The notes: generated from the letters alone by a model not told the origin. A stretch of DNA of 32,806 nucleotides from CAYLLN01 sp036496265 (GCA_036496265.1 DASXLL010000237.1:1-32806); one strand, 5' to 3'; shown: positions 16,358-24,880, counted from the stretch's first letter. A program made the numbers and translations.

Positions 16358-16954
16358 CTACGGGCACGGCGGAGTTGGATCCTCCGGCGGCTGATCCGGC
16401 GGATCGTCCGGCGGAGCATCACCCTCTTCCAAAACATCGCTGTCTGGATCATCTTCACAGCCGCCGTCACCCATCTTCCCACCCTTTGCTTTCGCTGGGG
16501 CGGGATTTCCGTAGTAATGCCATCTGAGCTGAATGCGCTGCGCGGTCCGCTCCCGGGTGTTAAGGCCATGTTGCCAGATGCCATTAAGCCTGATCGAGCT
16601 GCCATTGCTAAGAGTGGTTTTGTCAATCCAGAAGCCGAACCGCTGTCTGCCGGTTGTGCCTCCGCCCACCTGCAGAGGAACATTCTCCGCTCGACCGAGA
16701 AACACATGGTTCTTGTCAAATAGGCGGATATCGGCTTTGTATGCGCCGCCCGCGTTGTTGTCCTGATAAATACGCAGGCGAATGTCACCGACAGGACTTT
16801 TTGATTTTTTAAAGTGGTCACCGTCGTTGGGAATGTCTACAGGGTCGTAAATTACCTGCCACTCCTTGCCGTCGGGATTTGCAATGTTGTCTTGCGCCAA
16901 TGCAATACTGGCGAGACAAATTAGCGCAGCGAAGGTTAAAAAACGCAGCCACAT
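16358..16954 (-). CDS. Small secreted protein of unknown function
   Basis: A 198-aa predicted exported protein that I do not recognise. The ATG at 16954 is preceded by a good GGAGG about eight bases upstream, one of the few clear ribosome-binding sites in the window. It opens a signal peptide (M-W-L-R-F then hydrophobic to S-I-A-L-A-Q). The mature part (about residues 22-155) looks beta-rich, with alternating polar and hydrophobic strands such as I-R-L-R-I-Y and A-D-I-R-L-F. The last 40 residues are acidic and proline-rich (D-D-P, P-P-E-D-P) with one Cys near each end, probably disordered. It converges with the giant kinase, 25 bases from its stop, and is divergent from the sulfatase operon. 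Confidence 0.75.
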   Translation of the reverse strand: MWLRFLTFAALICLASIALAQDNIANPDGKEWQVIYDPVDIPNDGDHFKKSKSPVGDIRLRIYQDNNAGGAYKADIRLFDKNHVFLGRAENVPLQVGGGTTGRQRFGFWIDKTTLSNGSSIRLNGIWQHGLNTRERTAQRIQLRWHYYGNPAPAKAKGGKMGDGGCEDDPDSDVLEEGDAPPDDPPDQPPEDPTPPCP

Positions 16955-17108
16955 AGGTGAGGCCTCCAGGATGATGATCACTCGGCTACAAACGATGGTT
17001 GCCGCAATTGCCCGCAACGATTAAAAGTCTGGCTAAGTGAGGCTAGGAAATCAACTTTCGAACAGCGTTTTCTTGCGGTTTTAAGGAAATCTTCATACCG
17101 GGTATCTC

Positions 17109-18614
17109 GTGCCTCGCATGACCACTCAAACACCGCGATGTTTTCTTTTATTACTGCTCTGCATTGCTACACAGCTGCACGCGCAGCCGCCTAATATCGT
17201 GCTGATTGTCGCCGACGACCTGGGCTACGGCGATCTCGGTTGCTTCGGCTCAACGACAATTGCGTCGCCGCGGCTGGATGCGATGGCTCGCGAAGGGATT
17301 CGGCTTACGGATTTCTACGTCGCCGCGCCGTTTTGCAGTCCGTCGCGAGCCTCGATCTTAACGGGCCGATTGCCGGCGCGGTGCGGCGTGCCTTATGTGC
17401 TGTTTCCGGCGGAGCATCATGGGCTGCCGGCGGATGAAATCACGATTGCGGATGTGCTGCGCGAGCGTGGCTATGCGACGGCTTGCATCGGGAAGTGGCA
17501 TTTGGGATGGGATGAGCCCTTTCGGCCGCAGCGGCATGGATTCGATGAGTTCTTTGGATTGCCGTATAGCAACGATTCGACCGAGTGGGGCGTTGGCGAG
17601 AAGTTCACGCAGGTAATGGGCCTCGCGCCTTTGCCCCTTCTCGATGGCGACAAGATTGTCGAGGCGCCGGCCGATCAATCGACGTTGACGCGGCGCTATA
17701 CTGAGCGAGCGGTGGAGTTCATTCGCAAGAATCGCGAGCGGCCTTTCTTTCTCTATTTGCCGCACACGATGCCGCACATTCCGCAATATGCCTCGCCGCA
17801 GTTCGCGGGCAAATCGAAGGCGGGATTGTACGGCGATGTCGTCGAAGAACTCGATTGGAGTGTTGGTGTGCTGCTCGATCTGCTGCGCGAATTGAAAATC
17901 GACGAACGCGCGCTGGTGATTTTTACTTCTGACAATGGCGCTCCGGCGCGGCCGCAACAACAGGCGGCAAAAGTTGCCAAGGCAGCGAAAGCCGGAGGTC
18001 GTTTTCCTGGTCGCGATCTGGCCGGCAGCAACGGGGCGCTCCGCGGCGGGAAAGGCACGACGTTCGAAGGCGGCATTCGCGTGCCGGCGATCTTCCGATG
18101 GCCGAAGTCGCTGAAAGCCGGCCGTATAATTGCCGAGCCGATCTCAACGCTCGATCTATTGCCGACCATTGCGGCGCTAACCGGCGCGAATCTACCGGCC
18201 GATCGAGTGCGTGATGGCCTCGATGTTTCCAAAGACTTACTCGGCGACGGGCCGCTGCCCCCGCGAACGCTGTATCACTACTTTGGGCCGCAACTTCAAG
18301 CCGTCCGCGAGGGAAAATGGAAGCTTTTTCTGCCGATTGAGCAGTTGCCGGAACAGCGGCTGCCGAGTCTGTGGTTTGCCCATCAGCCGGAGCTGTTTGC
18401 CCGCCAACATCGGCTCTGGCCAAAGCCTACACTGTATGACTTGAGCAACGATGTGGGGGAGACGACAGACGTAGCCGCCATGAACCCCGCCGTCGTCGAT
18501 CGACTGTCGGCCCAGGCTCGCGATTTCGACACACGGTTTCAGCCGGCAATTCGACCGATTGAAGACGTTCACGGACCGCCGCCACCAGCGCCGGGTGAAG
18601 TTCGGCGAGAATAG
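17109..18614 (+). CDS. Sulfatase (arylsulfatase A-like, formylglycine type)
   Basis: A predicted exported sulfatase of 501 aa that hydrolyses sulfate esters. The signal peptide (L-L-L-L-L-C-I-A to H-A-Q) ends near residue 26. Metal-binding A-D-D-L-G-Y-G-D follows (about 35-42). The active-site Cys76 sits in C-S-P-S-R, the consensus modified to formylglycine. G-K-W-H-L-G and S-D-N-G-A contribute further active-site residues. The length and the early C-x-P-S-R are typical of the S1 family. The GTG at 17109 and an ATG at 17118 are both possible starts; either leaves the signal peptide intact. It is the first gene of a plus-strand set of glycan-hydrolase genes. The true substrate cannot be read from sequence. 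Confidence 0.93.
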   Translation: MPRMTTQTPRCFLLLLLCIATQLHAQPPNIVLIVADDLGYGDLGCFGSTTIASPRLDAMAREGIRLTDFYVAAPFCSPSRASILTGRLPARCGVPYVLFPAEHHGLPADEITIADVLRERGYATACIGKWHLGWDEPFRPQRHGFDEFFGLPYSNDSTEWGVGEKFTQVMGLAPLPLLDGDKIVEAPADQSTLTRRYTERAVEFIRKNRERPFFLYLPHTMPHIPQYASPQFAGKSKAGLYGDVVEELDWSVGVLLDLLRELKIDERALVIFTSDNGAPARPQQQAAKVAKAAKAGGRFPGRDLAGSNGALRGGKGTTFEGGIRVPAIFRWPKSLKAGRIIAEPISTLDLLPTIAALTGANLPADRVRDGLDVSKDLLGDGPLPPRTLYHYFGPQLQAVREGKWKLFLPIEQLPEQRLPSLWFAHQPELFARQHRLWPKPTLYDLSNDVGETTDVAAMNPAVVDRLSAQARDFDTRFQPAIRPIEDVHGPPPPAPGEVRRE

Positions 18615-18638
18615 TATTGCCTTGAATGTTTCGAGCAT

Positions 18639-18685
18639 GAGGAAACAGAGGTAACGGAGGTTTGAAATCGGTTCTCTGTTTCCTC
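18639..18685. repeat. Inverted nonamer repeat between the two sulfatase genes
   Basis: GAGGAAACAGAG at 18639-18650 is perfectly complementary to CTCTGTTTCCTC at 18674-18685, giving a 12-bp stem with a 23-base loop. Both arms continue as degenerate nine-base units (AGGAAACAG, AGGTAACGG; CTCTGTTTC, CTCTGTTAT, CTCCTGTTC). The spacing of nine differs from the seven-base arrays elsewhere. It fills most of the 112-base gap. Confidence 0.65.
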
Positions 18686-18726
18686 TGTTATCTCCTGTTC
18701 ATTCCCTATGATTCAGATCGAGCTTT

Positions 18727-20136
18727 ATGAGCAAGCATTTCTGGGTTGTTGGTTTTTGGCTCGCGTCGATTGGCTTTGCGGCTGCTGTGTCGGCTAATGA
18801 GAGGCCGAATGTTCTGCTGCTCATGTCGGACGACCTTGCCGCCACGCTCGGCTGCTATGGATATCCGCAGGCGAAGACGCCGAATCTCGACGCCCTCTCC
18901 AAAAGCGGCGTACTTTTCGAGCGGGCGTATTGCCAATTTCCGCACTGCAATCCCTCGCGTTCGTCGATGCTGACGAGCCTGCGGCCGAATACGACTCGTG
19001 TCACGAACAACGAGGATAATCTGTACGAAAATATTCCCGGCATCATGACGCTGCCGCATTTGTTTCGCGAGCACGGCTATGCGACGGCTCGCTGCGGCAA
19101 GATTTTTCATCTGGGCGTGCCGACGGGCTTGGAAAGCATGGACGATCCGGAGGCGTGGGATTTTGGCACGCCGTTCAAGGACGAGCGGCCCTATCCGCCG
19201 GGCCGCGTTAGTCCGGTGAAGGTGAAGGCGGGGAACAAGCAGGGGCTGCCCTGGACGGAGACAATCAGCACCGACGACGAGCTGGTCGATGGTAACTTTG
19301 CCAAGACCGCGGTCGAGTGGCTCGAAAAACGCGATCCGGCCAAGCCGTTTTTCCTGGCCGTTGGCTTTCATCGGCCGCACATGCCGCTCGTCGCGCCCGC
19401 CAAGTACTTTGATCTCTATTCGTTCAACGATATTTCATTTCCTGAAGAGCCGGCAGACGACGAAGCCGACATTCCGCCGCCGGCGAGGAACGGCGCCGTA
19501 CCGGGATATGCGATCACGGCAACGCCCGAGCAGCGGCGGGCGGCGATTCGGGCCTATTTGGCCTGCGTCAGCTATGTCGATGCCCAGGCCGGACGCGTTC
19601 TCGATGCGCTGAAGCGTCTGAACTTAACGGACAACACGATCATCATCTTCGCCGCCGATCACGGCTGGCACTTGGGCGAGCACAAGCTCTGGCACAAGCG
19701 GAGTTTGTTCGAAGAATGTGCCCGCGTGCCGTTCATGGTCGTCGCGCCGGGCGCGAAAGCCAATGGCCAGCGATCCACCAGCCTCGTCGAGTTGCTCGAC
19801 GTCTTTCCAACACTCTGCGACCTGGCCGGCGTGCCAGCGCCCGCCAATTTGCAAGGCAAAAGCCTGCGACCGCTACTAAATGACGCCAAGGCGACGATTC
19901 ACGACGCCGCGTTTACACAAGCCCGCCGTGGCGAGAACGCGCAATTTTGGGGCCGTACCGTTCGCACGCCGCGCTGGCGCTGCACGGAATGGGACGAAGG
20001 GAAAAATGGAATCGAGCTGTATGATCATGATGCCGATCCACATGAGTTCACCAATTTAGCCAACAGTCCCGAGCATGCTGGTGTGCTGCGCGAACTGCGT
20101 ACGCTGTTGGCGACGAAGCTGGGTGCCCAGAAGTAA
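18727..20136 (+). CDS. Sulfatase (iduronate-2-sulfatase-like, formylglycine type)
   Basis: A 469-aa predicted exported sulfatase of the iduronate-2-sulfatase-like branch. The signal peptide (about residues 1-23) ends V-S-A-N. The metal-binding S-D-D-L lies at about 34-37. The catalytic Cys74 lies in F-P-H-C-N-P-S-R, again the C-x-P-S-R formylglycine consensus. G-F-H-R-P-H and A-D-H-G-W-H-L-G-E-H-K-L-W-H-K are typical of this branch. The branch is known from glycosaminoglycan and algal polysaccharide degradation, but the bond cleaved here is unknown. The stop is only two bases from the next ATG, so it is translationally coupled to the HEAT-sialidase gene. Confidence 0.93.
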   Translation: MSKHFWVVGFWLASIGFAAAVSANERPNVLLLMSDDLAATLGCYGYPQAKTPNLDALSKSGVLFERAYCQFPHCNPSRSSMLTSLRPNTTRVTNNEDNLYENIPGIMTLPHLFREHGYATARCGKIFHLGVPTGLESMDDPEAWDFGTPFKDERPYPPGRVSPVKVKAGNKQGLPWTETISTDDELVDGNFAKTAVEWLEKRDPAKPFFLAVGFHRPHMPLVAPAKYFDLYSFNDISFPEEPADDEADIPPPARNGAVPGYAITATPEQRRAAIRAYLACVSYVDAQAGRVLDALKRLNLTDNTIIIFAADHGWHLGEHKLWHKRSLFEECARVPFMVVAPGAKANGQRSTSLVELLDVFPTLCDLAGVPAPANLQGKSLRPLLNDAKATIHDAAFTQARRGENAQFWGRTVRTPRWRCTEWDEGKNGIELYDHDADPHEFTNLANSPEHAGVLRELRTLLATKLGAQK

Positions 20137-20138
20137 CC

Positions 20139-22070
20139 ATGACCAAGCTGCTAACTGCTTTCATCATCGCCCTATTGCCAGTGACGACCATCTTCGCTCA
20201 AGGGCGCGACGGCGATTCGATTCGATTGAGCGATGAAAACCGCGAGCGTTGCCTTTCCATTTTGCGTCAGGGGTTGGCATCGGAAGAGTTTTGGCCTTCG
20301 ATGCATGCGGCCGAAGCGCTGACGTGTGCCAGTCTAGGCGTGGAAGTTCTGGAGGCGCTCAAAAACAAAACGGCGGCGGACGATCAGCAACGGTGCGGTT
20401 TGGCCCGCGAGGCAGTGCGAGCTGGCGACCGCAGCAAAATCGGAGTATTACTTAGAATCCTTGCCGATGAACAATCGATTGGTCGCGTCCATGCAGCGGA
20501 GAGTTTGTTCAAGCTGGCGGAAGTCGGAGATGGTAACGCACTGCGGTCCGTGCTGGCAAAGGAGTCTGATTTACGGCTCAAATTGATGACTGACGCTGCA
20601 CTGGCGCGGTGCGGGCATCCGACAGCGCTGAAATTCGCGAGTTTGTATATCATCCATGAAGACGTCGAAATTCGCAGGGTCGCAACCTGGATTCTGGGTC
20701 AACTCGGCTCAAAGAACGACATCGAGCCAGTCAAACAGCACCTCACTGCCGCAACCGACGAATTAACGCGAGCTTACTGTGTGCATGCTTTGGCCTTGCT
20801 GGGCGATATGGCAGCATGCACTTCGCTGGGAGACAATCTCGAATCGCCAGTCCCGCTGATTCGCACGTTCGCGGCTGAATTCGCAGGGTATTGCCGCGCC
20901 ACGGAACTGGCAGGCAAATTGATTAAGCGACTGGACGACGACATGCTCGATGTGCGCATTCGCGCGGCACAGTCGCTGATTGTTTTGTCGCAGCCGCCGG
21001 GGATTTTGGAATTGCCGCTGGCCGCCGCCAACGAAGATATTTCGCGCGATGTCTATCCCGCGACGGCGGCGAATCCGCGCTATTCTGAAGGCTCGATCAT
21101 CGCGCTTCGCGACGGCGCGTTGCTCTATGCCACGACCGAATTCGTCGGCGGCGGCGCGGACTTCACTACGGCTCGCATCGTCGCCCGCATTTCGCAGGAT
21201 CGCGGCCGCACGTGGGGCGAGTCGCGAGTGCTGCAAGAGAATACTGGTAAGCAAAACGTCATGTCGGTCACGCTCCGCCGAATGAAGCCGGGGGCTTATG
21301 ACGGACCGCTCGGCATGTTTTATCTGGTCAAAAACGCTGCGGATGATCTGAAAGTGTTTCTCCGCATTTCGGACGATGAAGCCAAAACGTTTGGTGAGCC
21401 AATCGTCGTCACCAATGCTCCCGGTTACCACGTCATGAACAATGATCGGGTAATGGTGCTTGGTAGCGGACGATTGATCTGCCCGATCGCTTGGACCGAC
21501 GACGTGTTCAAGAAGGGTGGCGGGCATTTTGTCTGTTTTTGTTATTTCTCCGACGATCGCGGCGAGACCTGGCGAAAAAGCGCCGACCAGGTCGATCAGC
21601 CGAAACGCGGGGCGATGGAGCCGGAGGTGATTGAACTGGAGGACGGCCGATTGCTGATGATCATCCGCACGCAACTCGGCCACATCGCCACCAGTATTTC
21701 GATTGATGGGGGCGATCATTGGTCTGAACCGGGCGAGTTGCCGGTGAAGTCGCCGGAGTCGCCCGCGACGATCCGGCGGATTCCGGCGACGGGCGATTTG
21801 CTGCTGATTTGGAACAATTTGTTCACGCCGGGAGCGAATCACGGTGGTCAGCGGACGCCACTGACGGCTGCGATTTCGAGCGACGAAGGCAAAACGTGGC
21901 AGCACGTTCGCAATCTGGAATCCGATGCTACCGCTGCGTATGCCTACACGAGCGTGCTGTTTCATCGCGATCGGGTCTTGCTGTCTTACTATGTCGGAGA
22001 TGGCAAGACGAGCCGCATTTCTTCCCGCTTTCGGTCGCTGCCGGTGCGTTGGTTCTACGAAACGCCTTGA
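20139..22070 (+). CDS. HEAT-repeat / sialidase-like fusion, secreted
   Basis: A predicted exported 643-aa protein with a signal peptide (about residues 1-20, ending I-F-A-Q). Residues about 30-275 are helical repeats of roughly 30-35 aa, HEAT-like (for example V-H-A-A-E-S-L-F-K-L and I-R-A-A-Q-S-L). Residues about 290-640 resemble a six-bladed sialidase/BNR propeller with five Asp-box-like motifs: S-Q-D-R-G-R-T-W, S-D-D-E-A-K-T-F, S-D-D-R-G-E-T-W, S-I-D-G-G-D-H-W and S-S-D-E-G-K-T-W. Planctomycetes carry many sialidase-like propellers whose substrates are not established, so exo-sialidase activity is only a possibility. It is coupled to the preceding sulfatase gene and followed 18 bases later by the hydrolase gene. 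Confidence 0.87.
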   Translation: MTKLLTAFIIALLPVTTIFAQGRDGDSIRLSDENRERCLSILRQGLASEEFWPSMHAAEALTCASLGVEVLEALKNKTAADDQQRCGLAREAVRAGDRSKIGVLLRILADEQSIGRVHAAESLFKLAEVGDGNALRSVLAKESDLRLKLMTDAALARCGHPTALKFASLYIIHEDVEIRRVATWILGQLGSKNDIEPVKQHLTAATDELTRAYCVHALALLGDMAACTSLGDNLESPVPLIRTFAAEFAGYCRATELAGKLIKRLDDDMLDVRIRAAQSLIVLSQPPGILELPLAAANEDISRDVYPATAANPRYSEGSIIALRDGALLYATTEFVGGGADFTTARIVARISQDRGRTWGESRVLQENTGKQNVMSVTLRRMKPGAYDGPLGMFYLVKNAADDLKVFLRISDDEAKTFGEPIVVTNAPGYHVMNNDRVMVLGSGRLICPIAWTDDVFKKGGGHFVCFCYFSDDRGETWRKSADQVDQPKRGAMEPEVIELEDGRLLMIIRTQLGHIATSISIDGGDHWSEPGELPVKSPESPATIRRIPATGDLLLIWNNLFTPGANHGGQRTPLTAAISSDEGKTWQHVRNLESDATAAYAYTSVLFHRDRVLLSYYVGDGKTSRISSRFRSLPVRWFYETP

Positions 22071-22088
22071 AATTGTGATTGGCCTGCC

Positions 22089-23006
22089 ATGTCGAGCGGT
22101 TCTCTCCGGCTTAGAAGCGAAACGATTGGCGGTCGTGCGCACGGACCGCATCTGCTGATCACCGGCGGCGTTCACGGCGACGAATTCGAGCCGATGGCGG
22201 CGATTCGACGACTATTATCGTCGATTGATACCAATTCATTGTGCGGCAGCCTGACGCTCGTGCCGGTCGTAAACGAAGCCGCGTTTGCGCGCGGCAGCCG
22301 CGTAGCGGAAGACGGCCTCGATCTGGCTCGCACGTGCCCCGGCCGCGCCAATGGCTCGATCACGGAGCAAACGGCGCATGCGTTGAGCGAATTGATTCGC
22401 ACGGCCGATTACTACATTGACATGCATACCGGCGGCCTGGCGTTGTCGGTCTGGCCGCTGGCCGGATACATGTTGCATCCGGATGCCGCTGTGCTGAAGA
22501 AGCAACGCGCAATGGCTCGGGCATTCAACCTGCCCGTCGTCTGGGGCACCGATCACCGGCTGGATGGCCGTTCGCTATCGGTCGCTCGCGACGCGAATGT
22601 GCCTGCGATTTATGTCGAATATCTGGGCGGTGGTAGCTGTTCGGAGGAGGGGATCACAGCGATGATCGATGGTTGTTTGAACGTCATGGCGGCGCTGCAA
22701 ATGATCGATTGCCCGCAGCCACGGTCGCGGGTGCAATTCGTGGTCGAAGATCCGCGGCCGGGTTCAGGGCACATGCAGCACTGTCACCCCTCGCCCGCGG
22801 ACGGATTTTTCGAGCCGAGCATTGGGCTGGGCGAGCCAATAATCGCCGGCCAGTCGCTCGGCCAGGTTGTCGATCCACTCGGCCAGACGACGCGCGATGT
22901 GTTGGCAGCGGAAACGGGCCGCGTGCTCGTCGTACGTACGCTTCCGGCGGTTCGCAAAGGAGATAGCCTGGCCGTAATCTTGCCGGCAGCGACCAGCAAT
23001 GCTTAA
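22089..23006 (+). CDS. Succinylglutamate desuccinylase/aspartoacylase-like zinc hydrolase
   Basis: A 305-aa cytoplasmic-looking (no signal peptide) zinc-dependent deacylase or carboxypeptidase-like protein of the AstE/AspA family. The zinc motif G-G-V-H-G-D-E-F-E lies at about residues 26-34. D-M-H-T-G-G (about 115-120) supplies the third ligand region. The usual D-L-N-R appears here as D-L-A-R-T-C-P-G, a deviation in the substrate pocket. The C-terminal third (about 225-300) is a beta-barrel-like section with the lipoyl-like pattern A-D-G-F-F-E-P plus G-E-P-I-I-A-G-Q. Its role may be removal of an acyl or amino-acid group from an imported product of the upstream enzymes, which is inference from neighbourhood. 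Its stop codon shares bases with that of the convergent small gene. Confidence 0.85.
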   Translation: MSSGSLRLRSETIGGRAHGPHLLITGGVHGDEFEPMAAIRRLLSSIDTNSLCGSLTLVPVVNEAAFARGSRVAEDGLDLARTCPGRANGSITEQTAHALSELIRTADYYIDMHTGGLALSVWPLAGYMLHPDAAVLKKQRAMARAFNLPVVWGTDHRLDGRSLSVARDANVPAIYVEYLGGGSCSEEGITAMIDGCLNVMAALQMIDCPQPRSRVQFVVEDPRPGSGHMQHCHPSPADGFFEPSIGLGEPIIAGQSLGQVVDPLGQTTRDVLAAETGRVLVVRTLPAVRKGDSLAVILPAATSNA

Positions 23007-23230
23007 GCTGCTGTCGGCAGAGCGGGTTTCTCGTCAGTTTCGCCGCGCCACTCGCTCCACTGGGTGATTACCTTCTCGATTCGGCCGTTGAGCTTTTCCA
23101 ACTCGTCGATAACTTCGTCCTGGCGGGCATCGAGCTCTTCGAGAAGCGATCGCGGCCCGGTCGGCGCGGCACAGCATTCGGCAACGTCGAATTCGCCATC
23201 CGGACAATCGTCTTCTGCGGCGATTTGCAT
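23003..23230 (-). CDS. Small coiled-coil protein
   Basis: A 75-aa protein of unknown function. The N-terminal third is acidic with three cysteines (D-D-C-P and E-C-C). The middle (about residues 30-58) is a strongly charged heptad-like helix (L-L-E-E-L-D-A-R-Q-D-E-V-I-D-E-L-E-K-L), very likely a coiled coil. It has no signal peptide. The composition is far more protein-like than the opposite-strand frames, which are Ser/Arg runs. Its TAA overlaps the TAA of the convergent hydrolase on a shared TTAA. The ATG at 23230 is the only good start; no clear ribosome-binding site. Confidence 0.55.
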   Translation of the reverse strand: MQIAAEDDCPDGEFDVAECCAAPTGPRSLLEELDARQDEVIDELEKLNGRIEKVITQWSEWRGETDEKPALPTAA

Positions 23231-23413
23231 GCGCGCACGTGCAGCCGGTGGGACGAAAAGCGGGTAGAAATATTCAGCCGAAGCAAAGAATCGGCTAAGA
23301 GCACGGCCGCCAATGACTGGCAGAATGTTTCACGCGGTAGGCGAAGCCGGGCAATCTATAAGGCCCGCAAAGTCCGCGGCGGCAGTGCGGCCGTTGCTAG
23401 CAGTCGGGCCCTA

Positions 23414-23734
23414 CTACAACTGCTTGAGCAACTCGTTAGCCTTCGATTTTGCTGTGCTGGGATTGGCTTTGATCGCCGCAAAACCCTTCTCCAGGATTTC
23501 GCCCTTGGCGGCGTCCTTTGTTTTGACCGCCGCGACGATGTCGTCGAACGACGACACCTCGCTAGTTACCGGCATGCCGTTGGCGTAGTTGGTCAAAATC
23601 GTCTTCGCCCGCGCCACGGGATCGGGCGCAGGCGCTTGAAACGTCTCGATTTTTGGCGTCTGCGAATTGCCGCAGCCGACGAGCGTTGCACCACACACGA
23701 GGCCAAACAAAGCAACCACAACAAGTTTTTTCAT
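23414..23734 (-). CDS. Small predicted lipoprotein
   Basis: A 106-aa predicted lipoprotein. M-K-K then a hydrophobic core leads to the lipobox L-V-G-C, with Cys21 as the lipidated residue. The mature part is short, Ala/Lys-rich and helical, with a Pro-rich start (F-Q-A-P-A-P-D-P). The ATG at 23734 is preferred to the TTG/GTG codons just upstream because it gives a standard lipoprotein signal; AGGTG precedes it. It lies 66 bases downstream of the DUF1559 gene across a heptanucleotide array. Small lipoproteins beside DUF1559 genes are common in planctomycetes by general recollection. Function unknown. Confidence 0.75.
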   Translation of the reverse strand: MKKLVVVALFGLVCGATLVGCGNSQTPKIETFQAPAPDPVARAKTILTNYANGMPVTSEVSSFDDIVAAVKTKDAAKGEILEKGFAAIKANPSTAKSKANELLKQL

Positions 23735-23751
23735 AGCACCTGAAAACACCA

Positions 23752-23793
23752 ACTTGAAACTTGGAACTTGAAACTTGGAACTTGGAACCTGAA
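23752..23793. repeat. Heptanucleotide array between the DUF1559 gene and the lipoprotein gene
   Basis: Six units in perfect seven-base register: ACTTGAA, ACTTGGA, ACTTGAA, ACTTGGA, ACTTGGA, ACCTGAA. The reverse complement is the same GTTCCAA/GTTTCAA unit family found in the tadB-tadC gap. It occupies most of the 66-base gap. Confidence 0.8.
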
Positions 23794-23800
23794 ACTGAGT

Positions 23801-24880
23801 TTACTGATTCACCGACTGACCATCGTTCCGCGAGCCAGTGAGCTGCCACGTGAGAACGTCGATATTGTTGGCGACGAATCGTACGGAGCCGTCGCCATAG
23901 ACCGCGTTCACGCCGCCTGGATGCAAGCTACGGGCAGGTACGATTCCGCCGCCGCCCCAATCGTGCGAGCCGCCGGGACAGCAGCTTGCACCGGCGGTTG
24001 GAAATTGCCAGTTCGGCGGCGCTGCCGTCGTCAGGCTGGATTGGGTCGATGCGTACCATGACCAGTTACTGCCGTTGTTGCTCAAGAATCCGCCACCTGC
24101 CAGGCTTCTGGCCGCCGTTCCGATGGCCGTCAACTCTGCTACGGTGGCAAAATCCTTGTTCTTCACCGAACTGTACGGCCCCGTGCCGGCGTAAAATATA
24201 TCGAACGGGTACGTCGCGACCGCGTTGTTTCCTCGGCCGCTCAAAAGTTCCGAAGCGAGCAACGTATTGCTGAGGCCGTCCGTCACGTCCTTCATTCGCC
24301 GCTGGTTTGGGCCGAGTTGAGCGATGATTCCATTTTGCGCGTCATTGTTGACCCAGATTGATTCTGTGCGGCTCCCGAAACACCAGCCGTAGTTGCAGCC
24401 GGGACCGCCCCAGGTGGAGAAACCTCGCGTCGGCGCCTTGGGCGACGATGGGCAGATAAATGCTTTAAGCCGAGTGCTCATCGGCCCCGGCCAATCGAAC
24501 GACCACATCGCTGCGTCTCCCGAGGCGCCGGCCGATATCCGCTGGCCCGGCTGCGATGTCGTCGGCATCTTGATCTGTTCCTGCAAACTCTTTTGCTCGA
24601 TATAAGGCAAGATGAAGTAATGTGCGCTCGTTGCTTCCCACTCATTCACTCCAATCAATTGGTGATTGAACGGGAAGTAAGACATGCCGTCGTGAAAGCT
24701 GTGCATGCCGAGGCCCAACTGTTTGAGATTATTGGAACATTGCGACCGCCGCGACGACTCCCGAGCCGACTGAACCGCCGGCAGCAGCAAGGCGACGAGC
24801 ACACCGATAATCGCAATCACCACCAAGAGCTCAACGAGCGTAAAGCCGCCCAGCCGCCGCAAATTGATTTTGCGCTTCAT
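23801..24880 (-). CDS. DUF1559 prepilin-like protein (H-X9-DG type)
   Basis: A 359-aa type IV-pilin-like protein of the family greatly expanded in planctomycetes. The ATG at 24880 gives a short basic leader followed by the prepilin peptidase site G-G^F-T-L-V-E-L-L-V-V-I-A, with Glu at +5, and a hydrophobic helix. N-N-L-K-Q-L-G-L-G-M-H-S-F-H-D follows at about 50-64, a hallmark of the family. The DUF1559 body has a C-terminal H-P-G-G-V-N-A-V-Y-G-D-G (His, nine residues, Asp-Gly). The frame is open upstream but without family similarity. These proteins are thought to form pseudopilus-like or surface structures; the exact role is unknown. Confidence 0.93.
   Translation of the reverse strand: MKRKINLRRLGGFTLVELLVVIAIIGVLVALLLPAVQSARESSRRSQCSNNLKQLGLGMHSFHDGMSYFPFNHQLIGVNEWEATSAHYFILPYIEQKSLQEQIKMPTTSQPGQRISAGASGDAAMWSFDWPGPMSTRLKAFICPSSPKAPTRGFSTWGGPGCNYGWCFGSRTESIWVNNDAQNGIIAQLGPNQRRMKDVTDGLSNTLLASELLSGRGNNAVATYPFDIFYAGTGPYSSVKNKDFATVAELTAIGTAARSLAGGGFLSNNGSNWSWYASTQSSLTTAAPPNWQFPTAGASCCPGGSHDWGGGGIVPARSLHPGGVNAVYGDGSVRFVANNIDVLTWQLTGSRNDGQSVNQ

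Noticed and set aside
20763..22175. Minus-strand frame of about 470 codons opposite the sialidase fusion
   Set aside because: Arg-rich antisense composition; the plus strand has five Asp-box motifs in one frame.
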